64,000 nucleotides of DNA, from assembly GCA_023362775.1 (NCBI GenBank), contig JALMGJ010000002.1, positions 70,161,414-70,225,413 on the forward strand. Reading direction: 5' to 3'. Position numbers and translations under genes: made by a program. The stretch comes from Charina bottae. Lineage: Eukaryota > Chordata > Lepidosauria > Squamata > Charinaidae. Below, piece by piece: positions 1 through 10,833 of the stretch. Numbering within the stretch: position 1 is the first letter of the stretch; each line of letters begins with the position of its first letter. The notes under the pieces were generated by a model that saw nothing but the letters and a program-made list of their open reading frames with translations, did no database searches and was not told where the DNA came from.

Positions 1-360
1 CTTTGAGTCGCTTCATCTTCTGGAGCTCGGTGGTGAACCAGTGAGCTAAATGGTATTCCTGATCATAAGAGTGTCCACACAGGTGTGATCCAGTCCAAGG
101 CCCCTATGTGTGCTCATTCCAAGATGTGACCAAGGCCTCGGCCAAACTGTGCACCAGAGGTTCGAGAATAATCCCAAATTCCCTCTGAAACCACATCAGT
201 CACCTGGGGTGGGCCAATCAAATAAGCCCTACCTCCCTGCAGTGGAGGGTGGCCACAGAAAACTCCAGGGCAAAGAGGGCATGATCTGTCTATGTCAAAG
301 GACTGATGTTAACATCTCCCAACCCCAGATCCCAATGCCGCTGCCCTGAGATAAAAACTA
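1..360 (-). mobile_element. L2/CR1-group LINE fragment, endonuclease-RT linker region
   Basis: Read on the minus strand, the first 50 bases give a peptide of the kind FTTELQKMKRLK, which resembles the conserved stretch just after the endonuclease domain of L2/CR1-group LINEs. Higher GC and wording up to about 360 suggest the same element continues, but I could not follow a clean frame. The small plus-strand frame at 110-349 is a shadow. The element runs off the window edge. Assignment is from recognition, not alignment. Confidence 0.4.
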
Positions 361-905
361 GATCCAATTTGTGACCTCCACTGTGGATTAAATGCTGTAT
401 TTCTGCTTGGAAAGAACATCCAAGACAGTTCACAGTTAAAACAACACAAACAAGCTCTGAAAACATGTATTTTAAAAAAGGGGGTTTATTTAAACAGGCA
501 AGTAATAGTTTAACTCTGGTTAATTGTTAGTTTTAATTGCTGGTTTTAGTATCTCTGTTTTTACTTTGGGTTTTATCTTTCTACTGTGAAGTGCCAAGAG
601 ATGTTGGTTGTCAGCAATAAAACAAGCTTAATTAATTGACTGAGTGATGTTATTTGATTTTTGCCTGCCTACCTCAAAGGTAAATATCCTATTAAATATA
701 CACTTTAAATGAATCAGTTACAAGGTAGGGAGCATTATTAGCATTCTCTAACACAGAATTCCTCTGTTACAAGGAGGAGGATCAACATCTATGCGGACAA
801 TTAGGTTGCCCTTTGATCTGCTGTATAAGCCGCCCATTGGATGGAATATTGTGCTACAAATATCTTCCTAGTTCTACTAAGGAGGCCTAGGGACAATGAT
901 TTACA
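361..905. other. AT-rich spacer, no gene seen
   Basis: AT-rich sequence with no long frame, no recognisable repeat and no RNA gene. It lies between two L2-like fragments. Confidence 0.5.
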
Positions 906-1447
906 CATGTAACACCGCTACTCCGTGAGCTGCATTGGGTACCAGTTTGCTTCCGGGTCCAATTCAAGGTGTTGGTTATCACCTTTAAAGCCCTACATGG
1001 CATAGGACCAGGTTACCTGAGGGACCATCTTATCCCGATTACATCTACCCACCCCACCCGATCATGCAGGGAGGGCATGCTTCGGATCCCATCACTAAAA
1101 GAATTCCATCTAGCGGGGTCCAGGAGGCGTGCCTTCTCTGCAATAGCACCTGCCCTGTGGAATATCTTGCCCCCAGAGGTGAGACGGGCGCCCTCGCTCC
1201 TGGCCTTCAGGAAGTCTTTAAACACCTGGTTCCGCCACCTTCCTTGGAACGAAGGAAATAATAGTTCCTCCTGGGGGTGGTTGGCTTAGTAATACCCTCC
1301 TTTTAAGAACTTACCATCTTTGGATTTTTCTATTTATTATTTTAGTCGATTTTAGCTGTATAAGTTTTAATTGTTTTTATGATATCGTTGTAAACAGCCC
1401 ATAGTCTACTTTTGTAGAGATGGGCGGTGATAAATTAGAATAACAAA

Positions 1448-1478
<31 letters not shown>

Positions 1479-1500
1479 ACAAACAAACAAACAAACAAAC
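906..1500 (+). mobile_element. L2/CR1-group LINE, 3' end with (AAAT)n(AAAC)n tail
   Basis: The plus frame from about 920 to 1260 carries the C-terminal region of an L2-like ORF2. Motifs are LHWVPVCFRVQFKVL, ITFKALHGIGPGYL, AFSAIAPALWNILPPEVR and LLAFRKSLNTWF. It is followed by a 3' UTR with GAGATGGGCGGT and then an ATAAATAA tail that has grown into an AAAT/AAAC microsatellite at 1441-1503. 5' truncated. Similar ends occur at 26.2, 56.0-56.7 and 58.4-59.2 kb, so the family was active repeatedly here. Confidence 0.8.
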
Positions 1501-1718
1501 AATAAAACTTCGGCATTTTTCATCTGCCCTCCTTCTATTTGCTCTGGCTGGGACTCATCATTCTTGGGTGGTGAAGTTCCTGTCAAAACAGCTTGTCTCT
1601 GAGATACAGTCACCAAAAGGGGTTGTCTCTTTGGAAGCCCATTAGGGAAACCAGGAGGCTAAGGGCACACCATTTTGTACTTGTATACGTATGGTTTTTT
1701 GCACGTTTATTGTGTCAT

Positions 1719-4554
1719 TTTTGTTGTTTATTCGTTCAGTCGCTTCCGACTCTTCGTGACTTCATGGACCAGCCCACGCCAGAGCTTTCTGTCGGCCGTC
1801 ACCATCCCCAGCTCCCCCATGGTCGAGTCTGTCACCTCCAGAATATCATCCATCCATCTTGCCCTTGGTCGGCCCCTCTTCCTTTTGCCTTCCACTTTCC
1901 CTAGCATCAGCTTCTTCTCCAGGGTATCCTGTCTTCTCATTATCTGGCCAAAGTACTTCAGTTTTGCCTTTAATATCATTCCCTCAAGTGAGCAGTCTGG
2001 CTTTATTTCCTGGACTATGGACTGGTTTGATCTTCTTGCAGTCCAAGGCACTCTCAGAATTTTCCTCCAACACCACAGTTCAAAAGCATCTATCTTCCTT
2101 CGCTCAGCCTTCCTTATGGTCCAGCTCTCACAGCCATAGGTTACTACAGGGAATATCATTGCTTTAACTATGCGGACCTTTCTTGTCAGTGTGATGTCTC
2201 TGCTCTTAACTATTTTATCAAGATTTGCCATTGCTCTCCTCCCAAGAAGTAGACGTCTTCTGATTTCCTGGCTGAAGTCAGCCATCAAAGTGGTATCATC
2301 TGCATATCTGAGATTGTTAATGTTTCTTCCAGCGATTTTAACTCCAGCCTTGGATTCCTCAAGCCCAGCACGTCGCATGATGTGTTCTGCGTACAGGTTG
2401 AATAGGTAGGGTGAGAGTATACAACCCTGCCGTACTCCTTTCCCAATCTTAAACCAGTCCGTTGTTCCGTGCTCTGTTCTTACCGTTGCTACTTGGTCGT
2501 TATACAGATTCCTCAGGAGGCAGACAAGATGACTTGGTATCCCCAAGTCTTGCCACAATTTGTTATGATCCACACAGTCAAAGGCTTTAGACTAGTCAAT
2601 AAAACAAAAATAGATGTTTTTCTGAAACTCCCTGGTTTTCTCCATTATCCAGTGGATATTGGCAATTTGGTCTCTAGTTCCTCTGCCTTTTCTAAACCCA
2701 GATTGTACATCTGGCAATTCTCGCTCCATGAATTGCTGGAGTCTACCTTGCAAGATGCCGGGCTGGATGAATCACAAGCCAGAGTTAAGATTGCCGGGAG
2801 AAATATCAACAACCTCAGATATGCAGACGATACCACCCTAATAGCAGAAAGTGAAGAGGAACTAAAGAGCCTCTTGATGAGGGTGAAAGAGGAGAGTGCA
2901 AAAGCTGGCTTGAAACTCAACATTAAAAAAAACCCAGATCATGGCATCTGGTCCCATCACTTCCTGGCAAATAGAAGGGGAAGAAATGAAGCAGTGACAG
3001 ATTTTATTTTCTTGGGCTCCAAGATCACCGCAGACAGTGACTGCAGCCATGAAATTAAAAGACGCTTGCTCCTTGGGAGGAAAGCTATGGCAAACCTAGA
3101 CAGCATATTAAAAAGCAGAGACATCACCTTGCCGACAAAGGTCCGTATAGTTAAAGCTATGGTTTTTCCAGTAGTAATGTATGGCTGTGAGAGTTGGACC
3201 ATAAGGAAGGCTGAGCGCCGAAGAATTGATGCTTTCGAACTGTGGTGCTGGAGAAGACTCTTAAGAGTCCCTTGGACTGCAAGGAGGTCAAATCAGTCAA
3301 TCCTAAAGGAAATCAACCCTGACTCCTCATTGGAAGGACAGATGCTGAAGCTGAAGCTCAAATACTTTGGCCACTTAATGCGAAGAGAGGACTCACTGGA
3401 AAAGAGCCTGATGCTGGGAAAGACTGAAGGCAAAAGGAGAAGGGGACGGCAGAGGATGAGATGGTTAGATAGCATCATCGATGTAATGAACATGAATTTG
3501 AGTAAACTCTGGGAGACAGTGGAGGACAGGAAGGCCTGGGGTGCTATGGTCCATGAGGTCACGAAGAGTCGGACACAACTAAATGACTGAACAACAACAA
3601 CAACACCTTGCAAGATCTTGAGCATTACCTTACTGGCATGTGAAATAAGTACCACTGTTCGATAATTTGAACATTCTTTAGTGCTTCCCTTTTTTGGTAT
3701 GGGAATATAAGTTGATTTTTTCCAATCTGATGGCCATTCTTGTGTTTTCCAAATTTGCTGGCATATGGCATGCATCACCATGACAGCATCATCTTGCAAG
3801 ATTTTAAACAGTTCAGCTGGGATACCGTCATCTCCTGCTGCCTTGTTATTAGCAATGCTTCTTAAGGCCCATTCAACCTCACTCTTCAGGATGTCTGGCT
3901 CTAACTCACTGACCACACCGTCAAAGCTATCTCCAATATTATTATCCTTCCTATACAGATCTTCCGTATATTCTTGCCACCTTTTCTTGATCTCTTCTGC
4001 TTCTGTTAGGTCCTTACCATCTTTGTTTTTGATCATACCCATTTTTGCCTGGAATTTACCTCCGATGTTTCTAATTTTCTGGAAGAGGTCTCTTGTCCTT
4101 CCTATTCTATTGTCTTCTTCCACTTCTGCACATTGCTTGTTTAAAAATAATTCCTTATCTCTTCTGGCTAACCTCTGGAATTTTGCATTTAATTGGGCAT
4201 ATCTCCCCCTATCACTGTTGCCTTTTGCTTTCCTTCTTTCTTGGGCTACTTCCAGTGTCTCAGCAGACAGTCATCTTGCCTTCTTGGTTTTCTTTTTCTT
4301 TGGGACATTTTTTGTTGCCGCCTCCTGAACAATGTTGCGAACGTCTGTCCATAGTTCTTCCGGGACCCTATCTACTAAATCTAGTCCCTTAAATCTATTC
4401 TTCACCTCCACTGCATATTCCTTAGGAATATTAGTGAGATCATATCTAACTGATCTGTGGGTCTTCCCTATTCTCTTTAGTCTGATTCTAAATTTTGCAA
4501 TAAGAAGTTCGTGATCTGAACTACAGTCAGCTCCAGGTCTTGTTTTTACCGACT
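1719..4554 (-). mobile_element. Bov-B (RTE) LINE, 5' truncated, host of a nested Bov-B
   Basis: Minus-strand frames give Bov-B reverse transcriptase. From the 5' side (4554) downward they hold the linker after the endonuclease, the start of RT (NKAAGDDGIPAELFK, WPSDWKKSTYIPIPKKG), then below 2744 GVRQGCILSPYLFNLYAE and the catalytic NNLRYADDTTL, then FELWCWRKILRVPWTARRS near the C-terminus. About 75 residues after YADD are missing in frame. Flanks TTATTGTGTCAT at 1707-1718 and 4555-4566 are a perfect 12-bp target-site duplication, which fixes both ends. The coding sequence is split by the insertion at 2757-3604, so the copy is dead. Confidence 0.92.
2757..3604 (+). mobile_element. Nested Bov-B LINE 3' half
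   Basis: A second Bov-B copy in the opposite orientation begins just before NNLRYADDTTLIA and continues through FIFLGSKITAD, RRLLLGRKAMANLDSILK, MYGCESWTIRKAERR and VHEVTKSRTQLND to a (CAA)n tail. ACCTTGCAAGAT is duplicated at 2745-2756 and 3605-3616 and rejoins the interrupted minus-strand host copy. The frame is open over this half, so the insertion is fairly young, but it lacks the endonuclease and the N-terminal half of RT. Host and insert share the 3' region in opposite orientation. Confidence 0.93.
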
Positions 4555-4566
4555 TATTGTGTCATA

Positions 4567-5149
4567 GCATAATGCATTACCATTGAGTGCATGACTGTGG
4601 AAGTTTCTTTGTTAGATTAGACTGAGAAGCCATCTGACATCAGAATGACTCTAGGTGTCTACACTTAAAAAAGAAAAACAAATGAAAAGAAGAACCTATG
4701 CACCCAGACAAAATGTACATGATGCTGGTGTGCTCTGGTCAGAATAGGAGAATGATGTGTCCCTTCTGAAGTGATTTTGGGAAGATACAGTGTTGGGGAA
4801 GACAAAGAAAACTTGGATCATATGCTTAAAAGTTATATTTTGGCCTCACCGTCTCTCAAAATCAAGGCTGTTGGGTCAGTCGGTCATCTGGCTTGATAGT
4901 GCTACTTTTAAATTCTAGATTGGCCATTATAAGACAATTTCAAGCCATTATATAATTTTGGATGAAAGAATTTACTTGGCGTGTATTACTGAGATTTTAT
5001 TGAGCAAGCTTGATAGATAGGCATCTCACCAGTAATGTTTATTTGGATATTTGGTCGAGAAGTAATCAAGGCTGTGGGAAGGATAGGGTTGCTATCATTA
5101 TAGAGATCCCATTGTCCTCTCAAAGAAATCTGCTTTAGCACTAATTCTG
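4567..5149. other. No gene or clear repeat
   Basis: Mixed AT-rich sequence with stops in all frames. I see nothing assignable. Confidence 0.45.
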
Positions 5150-5392
5150 AAGGCATGTACTTGGTGTTAAGAAAGACAGGCAGGACAGTCTGGTGTTAAG
5201 ACAGACATATAAGACAGCCTGATGTATTGTTCTCCATCTTTCCTGGCACTTTTCCTGGCCTGGCTGGTTGAGGTAAATCTAAGAGATGGGTGTTGGAGAA
5301 TCCCAGCCTAGTAGGTCTAGGAGACTTCAAAAATCATGCTAAAGTCTCCCTGACAAAACTGGTTCAGGACTTCATGGTCCCTATGACACCCA

Positions 5393-5458
5393 TAGAGGAG
5401 GAAGGAGTATTTGGTACGTTCGCTGCCTTGAGTTATTTATAAAAATAATAAAGGCGGA

Positions 5459-5502
<44 letters not shown>
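5393..5502 (+). repeat. Sauria-type SINE 3' end with (GATA)n tail
   Basis: The stretch matches the SINE 3' end at 32830-32925: AGGAGGAAGGAGTATT, then GCCTTGAGTTATTTATAAAA, then AAAGGCGGAATAGA. The terminal TAGA has expanded into about ten GATA units (5461-5502). Only the 3' end is present. Confidence 0.75.
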
Positions 5503-5503
<1 letters not shown>

Positions 5504-5523
5504 ACTTTTGAGTTCATCTAACG

Positions 5524-5799
5524 CAGTGCTTTCCAAACTGCCGCCATTGGCGATACACCAACGGCTGCAGCAGCGCGCATGGCGGCATGCACGACGGCGG
5601 CATGGGGGGGCGCACGGTGGTGGCGATGTGCATGGCGGCGGCGGCCTTGTGTTTTCCGCTAAAACCTGGAAGCGCTAATGGTGTGCCGCCGCCGTGCATG
5701 CCGCCACGCGCGCCACTGCCGCCATTGGTGTGTCAACAAAACTTCCGGGTTTTGTCGCAACACACTAAAGTGTCGCGACACAGAGTTTGGAAAGCTATG
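5524..5799. mobile_element. GC-rich hAT-like MITE (copy 1)
   Basis: Begins CAGTGCTTTCCAAACTG and ends CAGAGTTTGGAAAGCTATG, imperfect terminal inverted repeats. It is flanked by ATCTAACG (5516-5523) and ATCTAACA (5800-5807), a 7/8-match 8-bp duplication as expected for hAT transposons. The inside is CpG- and GGCGGC-rich with no transposase. Short open frames on both strands reflect low stop-codon density only. Confidence 0.8.
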
Positions 5800-6093
5800 A
5801 TCTAACAGTTTGACACATGTGGCAGGTCATACTTTTGACTCAGTTTTTTCAACTAGGCAGAGAGAAGGGGGTCTATATGCATGTGGGGAGGTTATAACTC
5901 ATTTGAAATGGGTAGACCACTTCCCCTTGAGACTCAGACAGGTATTGATAGAAGGATTCCTGGATGCTTAGGGCATTTCCCTGCTAGCAGGGATGATGAT
6001 CCTGTCAAGGGTCTTGTCAGGTTATACAGATCATGAGACAGAAAGGGCCATCAACACAAATGATCCTTGACGTCTTCCTGTCTTCCTTCCTGT

Positions 6094-6113
6094 CTTCCTT
6101 CCTTCCTTCCTTG
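6094..6113 (+). repeat. (TTCC)n microsatellite
   Basis: Short TTCC/TGTC array within AT-rich sequence; the spacer 6114-6420 shows nothing else. Confidence 0.6.
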
Positions 6114-6415
6114 ATACATTGTATTATTTCAATGCAGATTTCAATGTGATGATAGTTTTGTAATATGATTAAAATTATGAACATTCTATTATTTAGAAAG
6201 CTCAAAGTATTGAAAAAAATAAGAAAAAAGTAAAAATTCTATCAATATTAATAGCATTTTAGGATCTCAATATTGCAAGCATAAAATTATTTAACTTTTC
6301 ATCCAAAATTGAGTATTAAAAGAAAAGAATCGTTGTATTTCATATCAAAGTACTAGTTATGTGACAATACTTTTGGTCTGAGAGTAATTAGTTAATATTA
6401 AGACCTCCATTGTAT

Positions 6416-6420
<5 letters not shown>

Positions 6421-6467
<47 letters not shown>

Positions 6468-6560
6468 CGTGTGCATGTGTGTGTGTGAATGGATGGATGG
6501 ATGGATGGATGGACGGACGGACAGATGGATGGACGGACGGACGGACAGACAGACAAAGCA
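6421..6560 (+). repeat. Compound microsatellite (CT)n(GT)n(GGAT)n(GGAC)n(GACA)n
   Basis: Five short motifs follow each other without spacer: CT 6421-6456, GT/GC 6457-6487, GGAT from 6488, then GGAC with single-step GGAT reversions, then GACA to about 6556. The ordered one-base changes suggest growth by slippage and point mutation. It could serve as a polymorphic marker. Confidence 0.9.
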
Positions 6561-6639
6561 AAGTTAACAAAAATTAAAATACCTGAAAAGTAGAAAAAAA
6601 AAGAGAGAGGAAAAAGTAGTAGTAGTAGTAATAATAAAC

Positions 6640-7190
6640 TATTGCTTTGTTACTCCCTCCTTTTTATACATTTGCTAATTTGTGGTATTTGTAAACATTC
6701 AGGTCCCTTAGAAGCCATACTGTAAGTGGATATATTTATCATGCTGTGTGATGTGTTGAATGTATGGGAACCATTCTTGCTTAAATTTGGTTAAACTTCT
6801 GTTGTGTAAGTATACTGTTAGTTTTGATATTTCTGTGTATTCTCCAGATTTAAGTTCCCAATCAGATATTGTTAGAATTGTGTCTTTCTTCCAGTGTTGA
6901 GCAAAATTTATTCTTGCTGCTATAAGCATATGTCTCATTAAATTATGATATTTCTTGTTATTTTTTTCTAAGATTATATCTAATAAAAACACTTGTGGTT
7001 TCATTTCAAATTTAAATTCCAAGGTTTTTTGAATTATACTATGTATGTCTTTCAGTACTTTTGAGTTCTTTTACATATCCACCACATGTGACAAAATGTT
7101 CCTTCTTTATCATGGCATTTCCAACATTTATTACTGTATGATTTGTCCATCTTAGATATTATTGATGGAGTTGCATACCATCTATAAAAC
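6640..7190 (-). mobile_element. L1-type LINE ORF2 C-terminal end
   Basis: The minus-strand frame 7022-6708, with a further piece upstream to 7190, resembles the end of an L1 ORF2 protein. It has a Cys/His cluster around CWKC and CHMWWIC, then MRHMLIAARINFAQHWKKD and WELKSGEYTEISKLT. Frameshifted between the two pieces and 5' truncated where Penelope-like sequence begins. The clade is inferred from the characteristic C-terminal pattern. Confidence 0.65.
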
Positions 7191-7194
7191 ACTG

Positions 7195-7850
7195 ACATCC
7201 TTGTCTGTAGCTTGAATCATGTCAACTGGATTTCTATTTTCTCAGTGGAAACGTTTCGCTCCTTATCCAAGGAGCTTCTTCAGTCTGAGCAAAGTTAGTA
7301 AGAGAATCCTAAATATGTTTCTAGGTAGCTGTGTGACCTTACACCTGGGGCTAGGTCATGGTTATATTGAGATGTTATTTTAAGTCCTTTTATCATCTAA
7401 AGGAGGATCGTTAAGATCACCATGCTGCTGTTGAGCTTGTGAAATGGTCTTAATCTTCCTAGGCACAGAAGACAAAGCAGGGAGGAAGATGGGGGAAAGA
7501 TTATGCCTGAGGCCCCCACCTCTATTCAAGGAAGGATTTTCCAAGTTGGCATAAATGGATTCCTTGACCCCTCTCTCAAACCACCTATCTTCTCTGTCTA
7601 AAATGTGAACATTAATGTCCTCAAATGAGTGTCCTTTTTCCTTTAGATGAAGATAAACTGCTGACTCTGGTCCTGTGGTGTTACTTCTTCTGTGTTGGGC
7701 CATCCTCCTGTACAAAAGTTGTTTGGTTTCTCCAATGTAGAGTTAGAGAAATTCCCATTTCCACTGAGAAAATAGAAATCCAGTTGACATGATTCAAGCT
7801 ACAGACAATTCCACCTGGATGACTGAGAACCTTCATAGACATATTGACAT
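7195..7850 (-). mobile_element. Penelope-like element, GIY-YIG end with inverted terminal pieces
   Basis: On the minus strand, 7745-7380 encodes the last part of a Penelope-like protein: LYIGETKQLLYRRMAQHRR (part of the GIY-YIG endonuclease), SAVYLHLKEKGHSFED, DREDRWFERGVKE and SLNRGGGLRHNLSP. It is followed by a terminal segment with a hammerhead-like core (7283-7253). A perfect 51-bp inverted repeat joins about 7198-7248 with 7755-7805. The RT part is absent. Such partial, inverted terminal repeats are usual for this group. Confidence 0.85.
7253..7283 (-). ncRNA. Hammerhead-ribozyme-like core in the Penelope-like repeat
   Basis: Minus strand reads CTGAAGA, one unpaired A, a perfect 7-bp stem GCTCCTT/AAGGAGC with loop GGAT, then GAAAC. 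CUGANGA-stem II-GAAA is the conserved hammerhead core, and hammerhead motifs are known in Penelope-like terminal repeats. I could not settle stems I and III or the cleavage site, so activity is open. Confidence 0.55.
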
Positions 7851-8639
7851 CCTTGATATTTTCTTTGGCACTATGGAACTCTGAATGCCACTTGATTCTC
7901 AGACCAGCTCCTGGTGATGAAAAGGACTGTGATGTCTTCTAGAATAATCAATTCCAGTTCTTGAGGTCTGAGAATATGGACAAGACATCTGTAGGTGTTT
8001 TACCTACCACAGGTAGACTTAAGCCCTGCTCATCCTGACTGAGATCTAGTACAGGAGGACTGATGAGTAGGTCCAGAGAATTAAATGTCTTGTTACATCA
8101 GTGCATGGTTTCCCTTTCTTAAAAGAAGCAATGGCGGCAATTCCCCTAAAAAGGACATTCCTGGACCTGGACATATTTAAGAACTATGACCGTTATCACA
8201 ATTTGATCCTTTGGAAGCAAGGTACTTGAGAGGATTCTTCCCAAGGAATTACTATTGACACAGGGGAGGACTTGGTAGCTTAAGGACCGAGAACAATGCT
8301 GGTGGAAGTGAGAGCTCCACCTTTGCTGGAAAGTTTAAAGGGGGGTGGGGGTGAAGCTAAGGGGTGAGGGTGGGTGGAGCTCTGTAGGCATGAGCATAGC
8401 CAACTCCCCTACAAGAAGGAATTCCATTTGAAACCTAGAAGGCAATGTTAAACCACTTCTATATTGTTCCAAGAAAACTGTGGGTATAGCTGAATGTTTT
8501 AGTTGAGTTTGATTGCCAAATGAACAGATCCTCTACATTAGAAGGCTCTCATGTTCTTATTGGGGAACAGTGTTAAACTTTCATAAGCAGACCCGGAGCT
8601 GATGACCTGGCCAAACAAAACTAGAAGTTGCTGGTATTA
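7851..8639. other. No gene seen
   Basis: Non-coding sequence with a G-rich patch near 8335-8375. No frame or assignable repeat beyond the Penelope-like flank. Confidence 0.4.
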
Positions 8640-10830
8640 GAAGAAGAATTTCATGTTTTACAAAGACACATATAACTGGAACATGGAATATGACATGCAT
8701 GAACCAAGACAAACTTTAAATTGGTAAAGCAACACAAATTGGTAAATTGGATCTTTCAGGAGTAAGTGAATTTATGTGGACTGGAATGGGAGATATACAA
8801 AAAGGTTACATGATATGCTATTCAGGGTATGAGCCTATACGAAGGAAGAGAGTTTCAATGATACTCAAAAATGACATTGTTAAATATGTGCTTGACTATT
8901 ATCCAATAAACAATAGGATCATACAAATATGTATGTATCAAATTAGTGTGTATCAAGGGAACAGCAATGTATGTCTGTACTACAGATGCAATGATGAAGA
9001 CACAGAGGAATCCTAGGGCAAACTGCAATATCTAGAAAGGACATAGCACTAATAATGGATGACTAGAATTCCAGGAAGATTTAGTTTGAATCAAAACCAT
9101 AATACAGTGATAGATTAATACAAGATTAATACAGTTCTGTGAAGAGAATTCTCTGTTTATTGCCAGCATCTGTTTCAAGCAGCATAAATACTGATTCTAC
9201 TGTATATATGGACATTACTTAATGCACAACTTTGGAATCAGATTGACTACATAATAGGAAACAGAAGAAGGATCAGTGCAATCCAAAATCTAGGACATTT
9301 CCAAGTGTGGATTGTAGAATGGAACATGAATTATTGGTATCAAATACATGAGTTAAAAGTAGAAAATTAAAGAGAGAAAGTGTGCCAGCAAAACTTGATC
9401 TGTCCACATACAGTAAAAAAAATAAGATTAATGTAAGGAACAGATTTGATACACATAACCAGGGGAACAATGGGAAGAAATAGGAGACACTGTGAAAACT
9501 GGAGCAGCAAAAAACAAAACAAAACAAACCCCTGAACATTTCAAAGAGAAAAAGATCCAAGTGGCTTTCAATACAAGCTATCGCAATAGCCAGGAAAAAA
9601 GGAGCATGAAAGCCTTGGGCAACAAGCAGAACAACACAGACTTTCAACATCAAGCAAAAAAGGGATAAGGATTCTTGATTAAGATATCTAACAAATAGAA
9701 GTAAATTACAAAAACAAGAAAATGACAGATGTTTTGAGAAGACTGGAGAAATCACACGAAAATGTATAATGTATAGCTAAGTATATAGTATATAGCTAAG
9801 TATAGCTAATCAAGTAATCATGGAAGTGAACTGATGAGGCAAATGAGATTAAAGGAAAATGAAAAGAATATGCTGAAACCCTTTACAGGTAGGATTACAG
9901 AATGACACAGAGAATATATTCAATAACTGACTCCACTAGAAAGCTGTCAAATGTAAAAGTACCAAGTACAGAAGGAAACTTAAATGATCTATTTAAATAT
10001 TCAGGCAAAGAGGCAGTTAAAGTGCTAACATCTCTATGTCATCAAATATGGAACAAGACTGTGTCTAAAAGTTGAAAAATATTGAGATATATATACTGTA
10101 TATACCTATACCAAAAAACAGAGATAAAAGAGAATGTGCAAATTACTGAAATATTGCACTAACTCCTTGTACAAGTAAAGTATTGTCTAAGTGTTTACAA
10201 AGAAAAGTACTGTAGAACCATACAGGGAGAGAGAAATGCCAACAACAGGTCTCAGAAAAGGCAAAGGGACACCATATACTGTAGTTAAGATGGATAATGC
10301 AGAGAATAAGATGATTACAGCAAGGCCTTTGATGCTGTAGTTCATGTCACAATGTGGAATATATTAAGGCCAATAATGTGCCTTATTCTTCTGAGGAACC
10401 TTTACAATGGGTTCAGAAAAACAGGATGGTTCTGAATATGGATGGGAGTGAGACAAGGATGCACATTGTCCCCATATCTTTTCAACTTACACTGCAAATA
10501 TCTTATATGAATGGTAAGGCTGGGAGAAATGACAAGCTGGAATCAAAGTTGAAAGTCTCAACACTAACAGTTTGAGATATGCATAAAAGAGCACTTTGTT
10601 AGCTGAAAGAAAATTTTTAGAAAAGCTAATTATGAAAGTAAAAATAGAGAGTAAAAAATATGAGTTAACAATAAATATTAAGCAGACAGAGCTAATATTT
10701 ACCAGCATCCTTAGCAAAATCACAGTTGATGGTAAAAAAAAGTCAAGAGAAGAGATATTTTTGTTAAGTTGGGTTCAATAGGTAAAGATGCACAATGTGT
10801 TGAGTAATTACATAATCACAGGCTATAAGG
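8640..10830 (+). mobile_element. Old, eroded RTE (Bov-B-like) LINE
   Basis: Scattered plus-strand peptides follow the order of an RTE protein. SEFMWTGMGDIQKG and YEPIRRKRVSMILKN (8760-8890) match the endonuclease start. A DYI-like block lies near 9240, and IPIPKNRDKRECANY near 10110 is the start of RT. NTNSLRYA at about 10560 is the YADD region with the catalytic part lost, followed by IMKVKIESKKYELTINIKQT. Frames break many times. It is clearly older than the Bov-B copies at 1.7-4.5 and 23.5 kb. Confidence 0.72.
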
Positions 10831-10833
10831 CTT

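Larger units (their letters stand above)
5150..6050 (+). mobile_element. L2-group LINE endonuclease remnant, interrupted twice
   Basis: Before the SINE tail the plus strand reads like VGLGDFKNHAK, and after the MITE it resumes with THVAGHTFDSVF and WVDHFPLRLRQ. These resemble successive blocks of an L2-type apurinic endonuclease (GDFN-H, and AGHTLDL-F followed by WSDH). The copy is old and frame-broken. It is split by a SINE end and a GC-rich hAT element. Confidence 0.55.

Noticed and set aside
2469..3590. 373-codon plus frame as a single gene
   Set aside because: Its first part runs antisense through the outer Bov-B copy; only the part from 2757 is the inner Bov-B frame.
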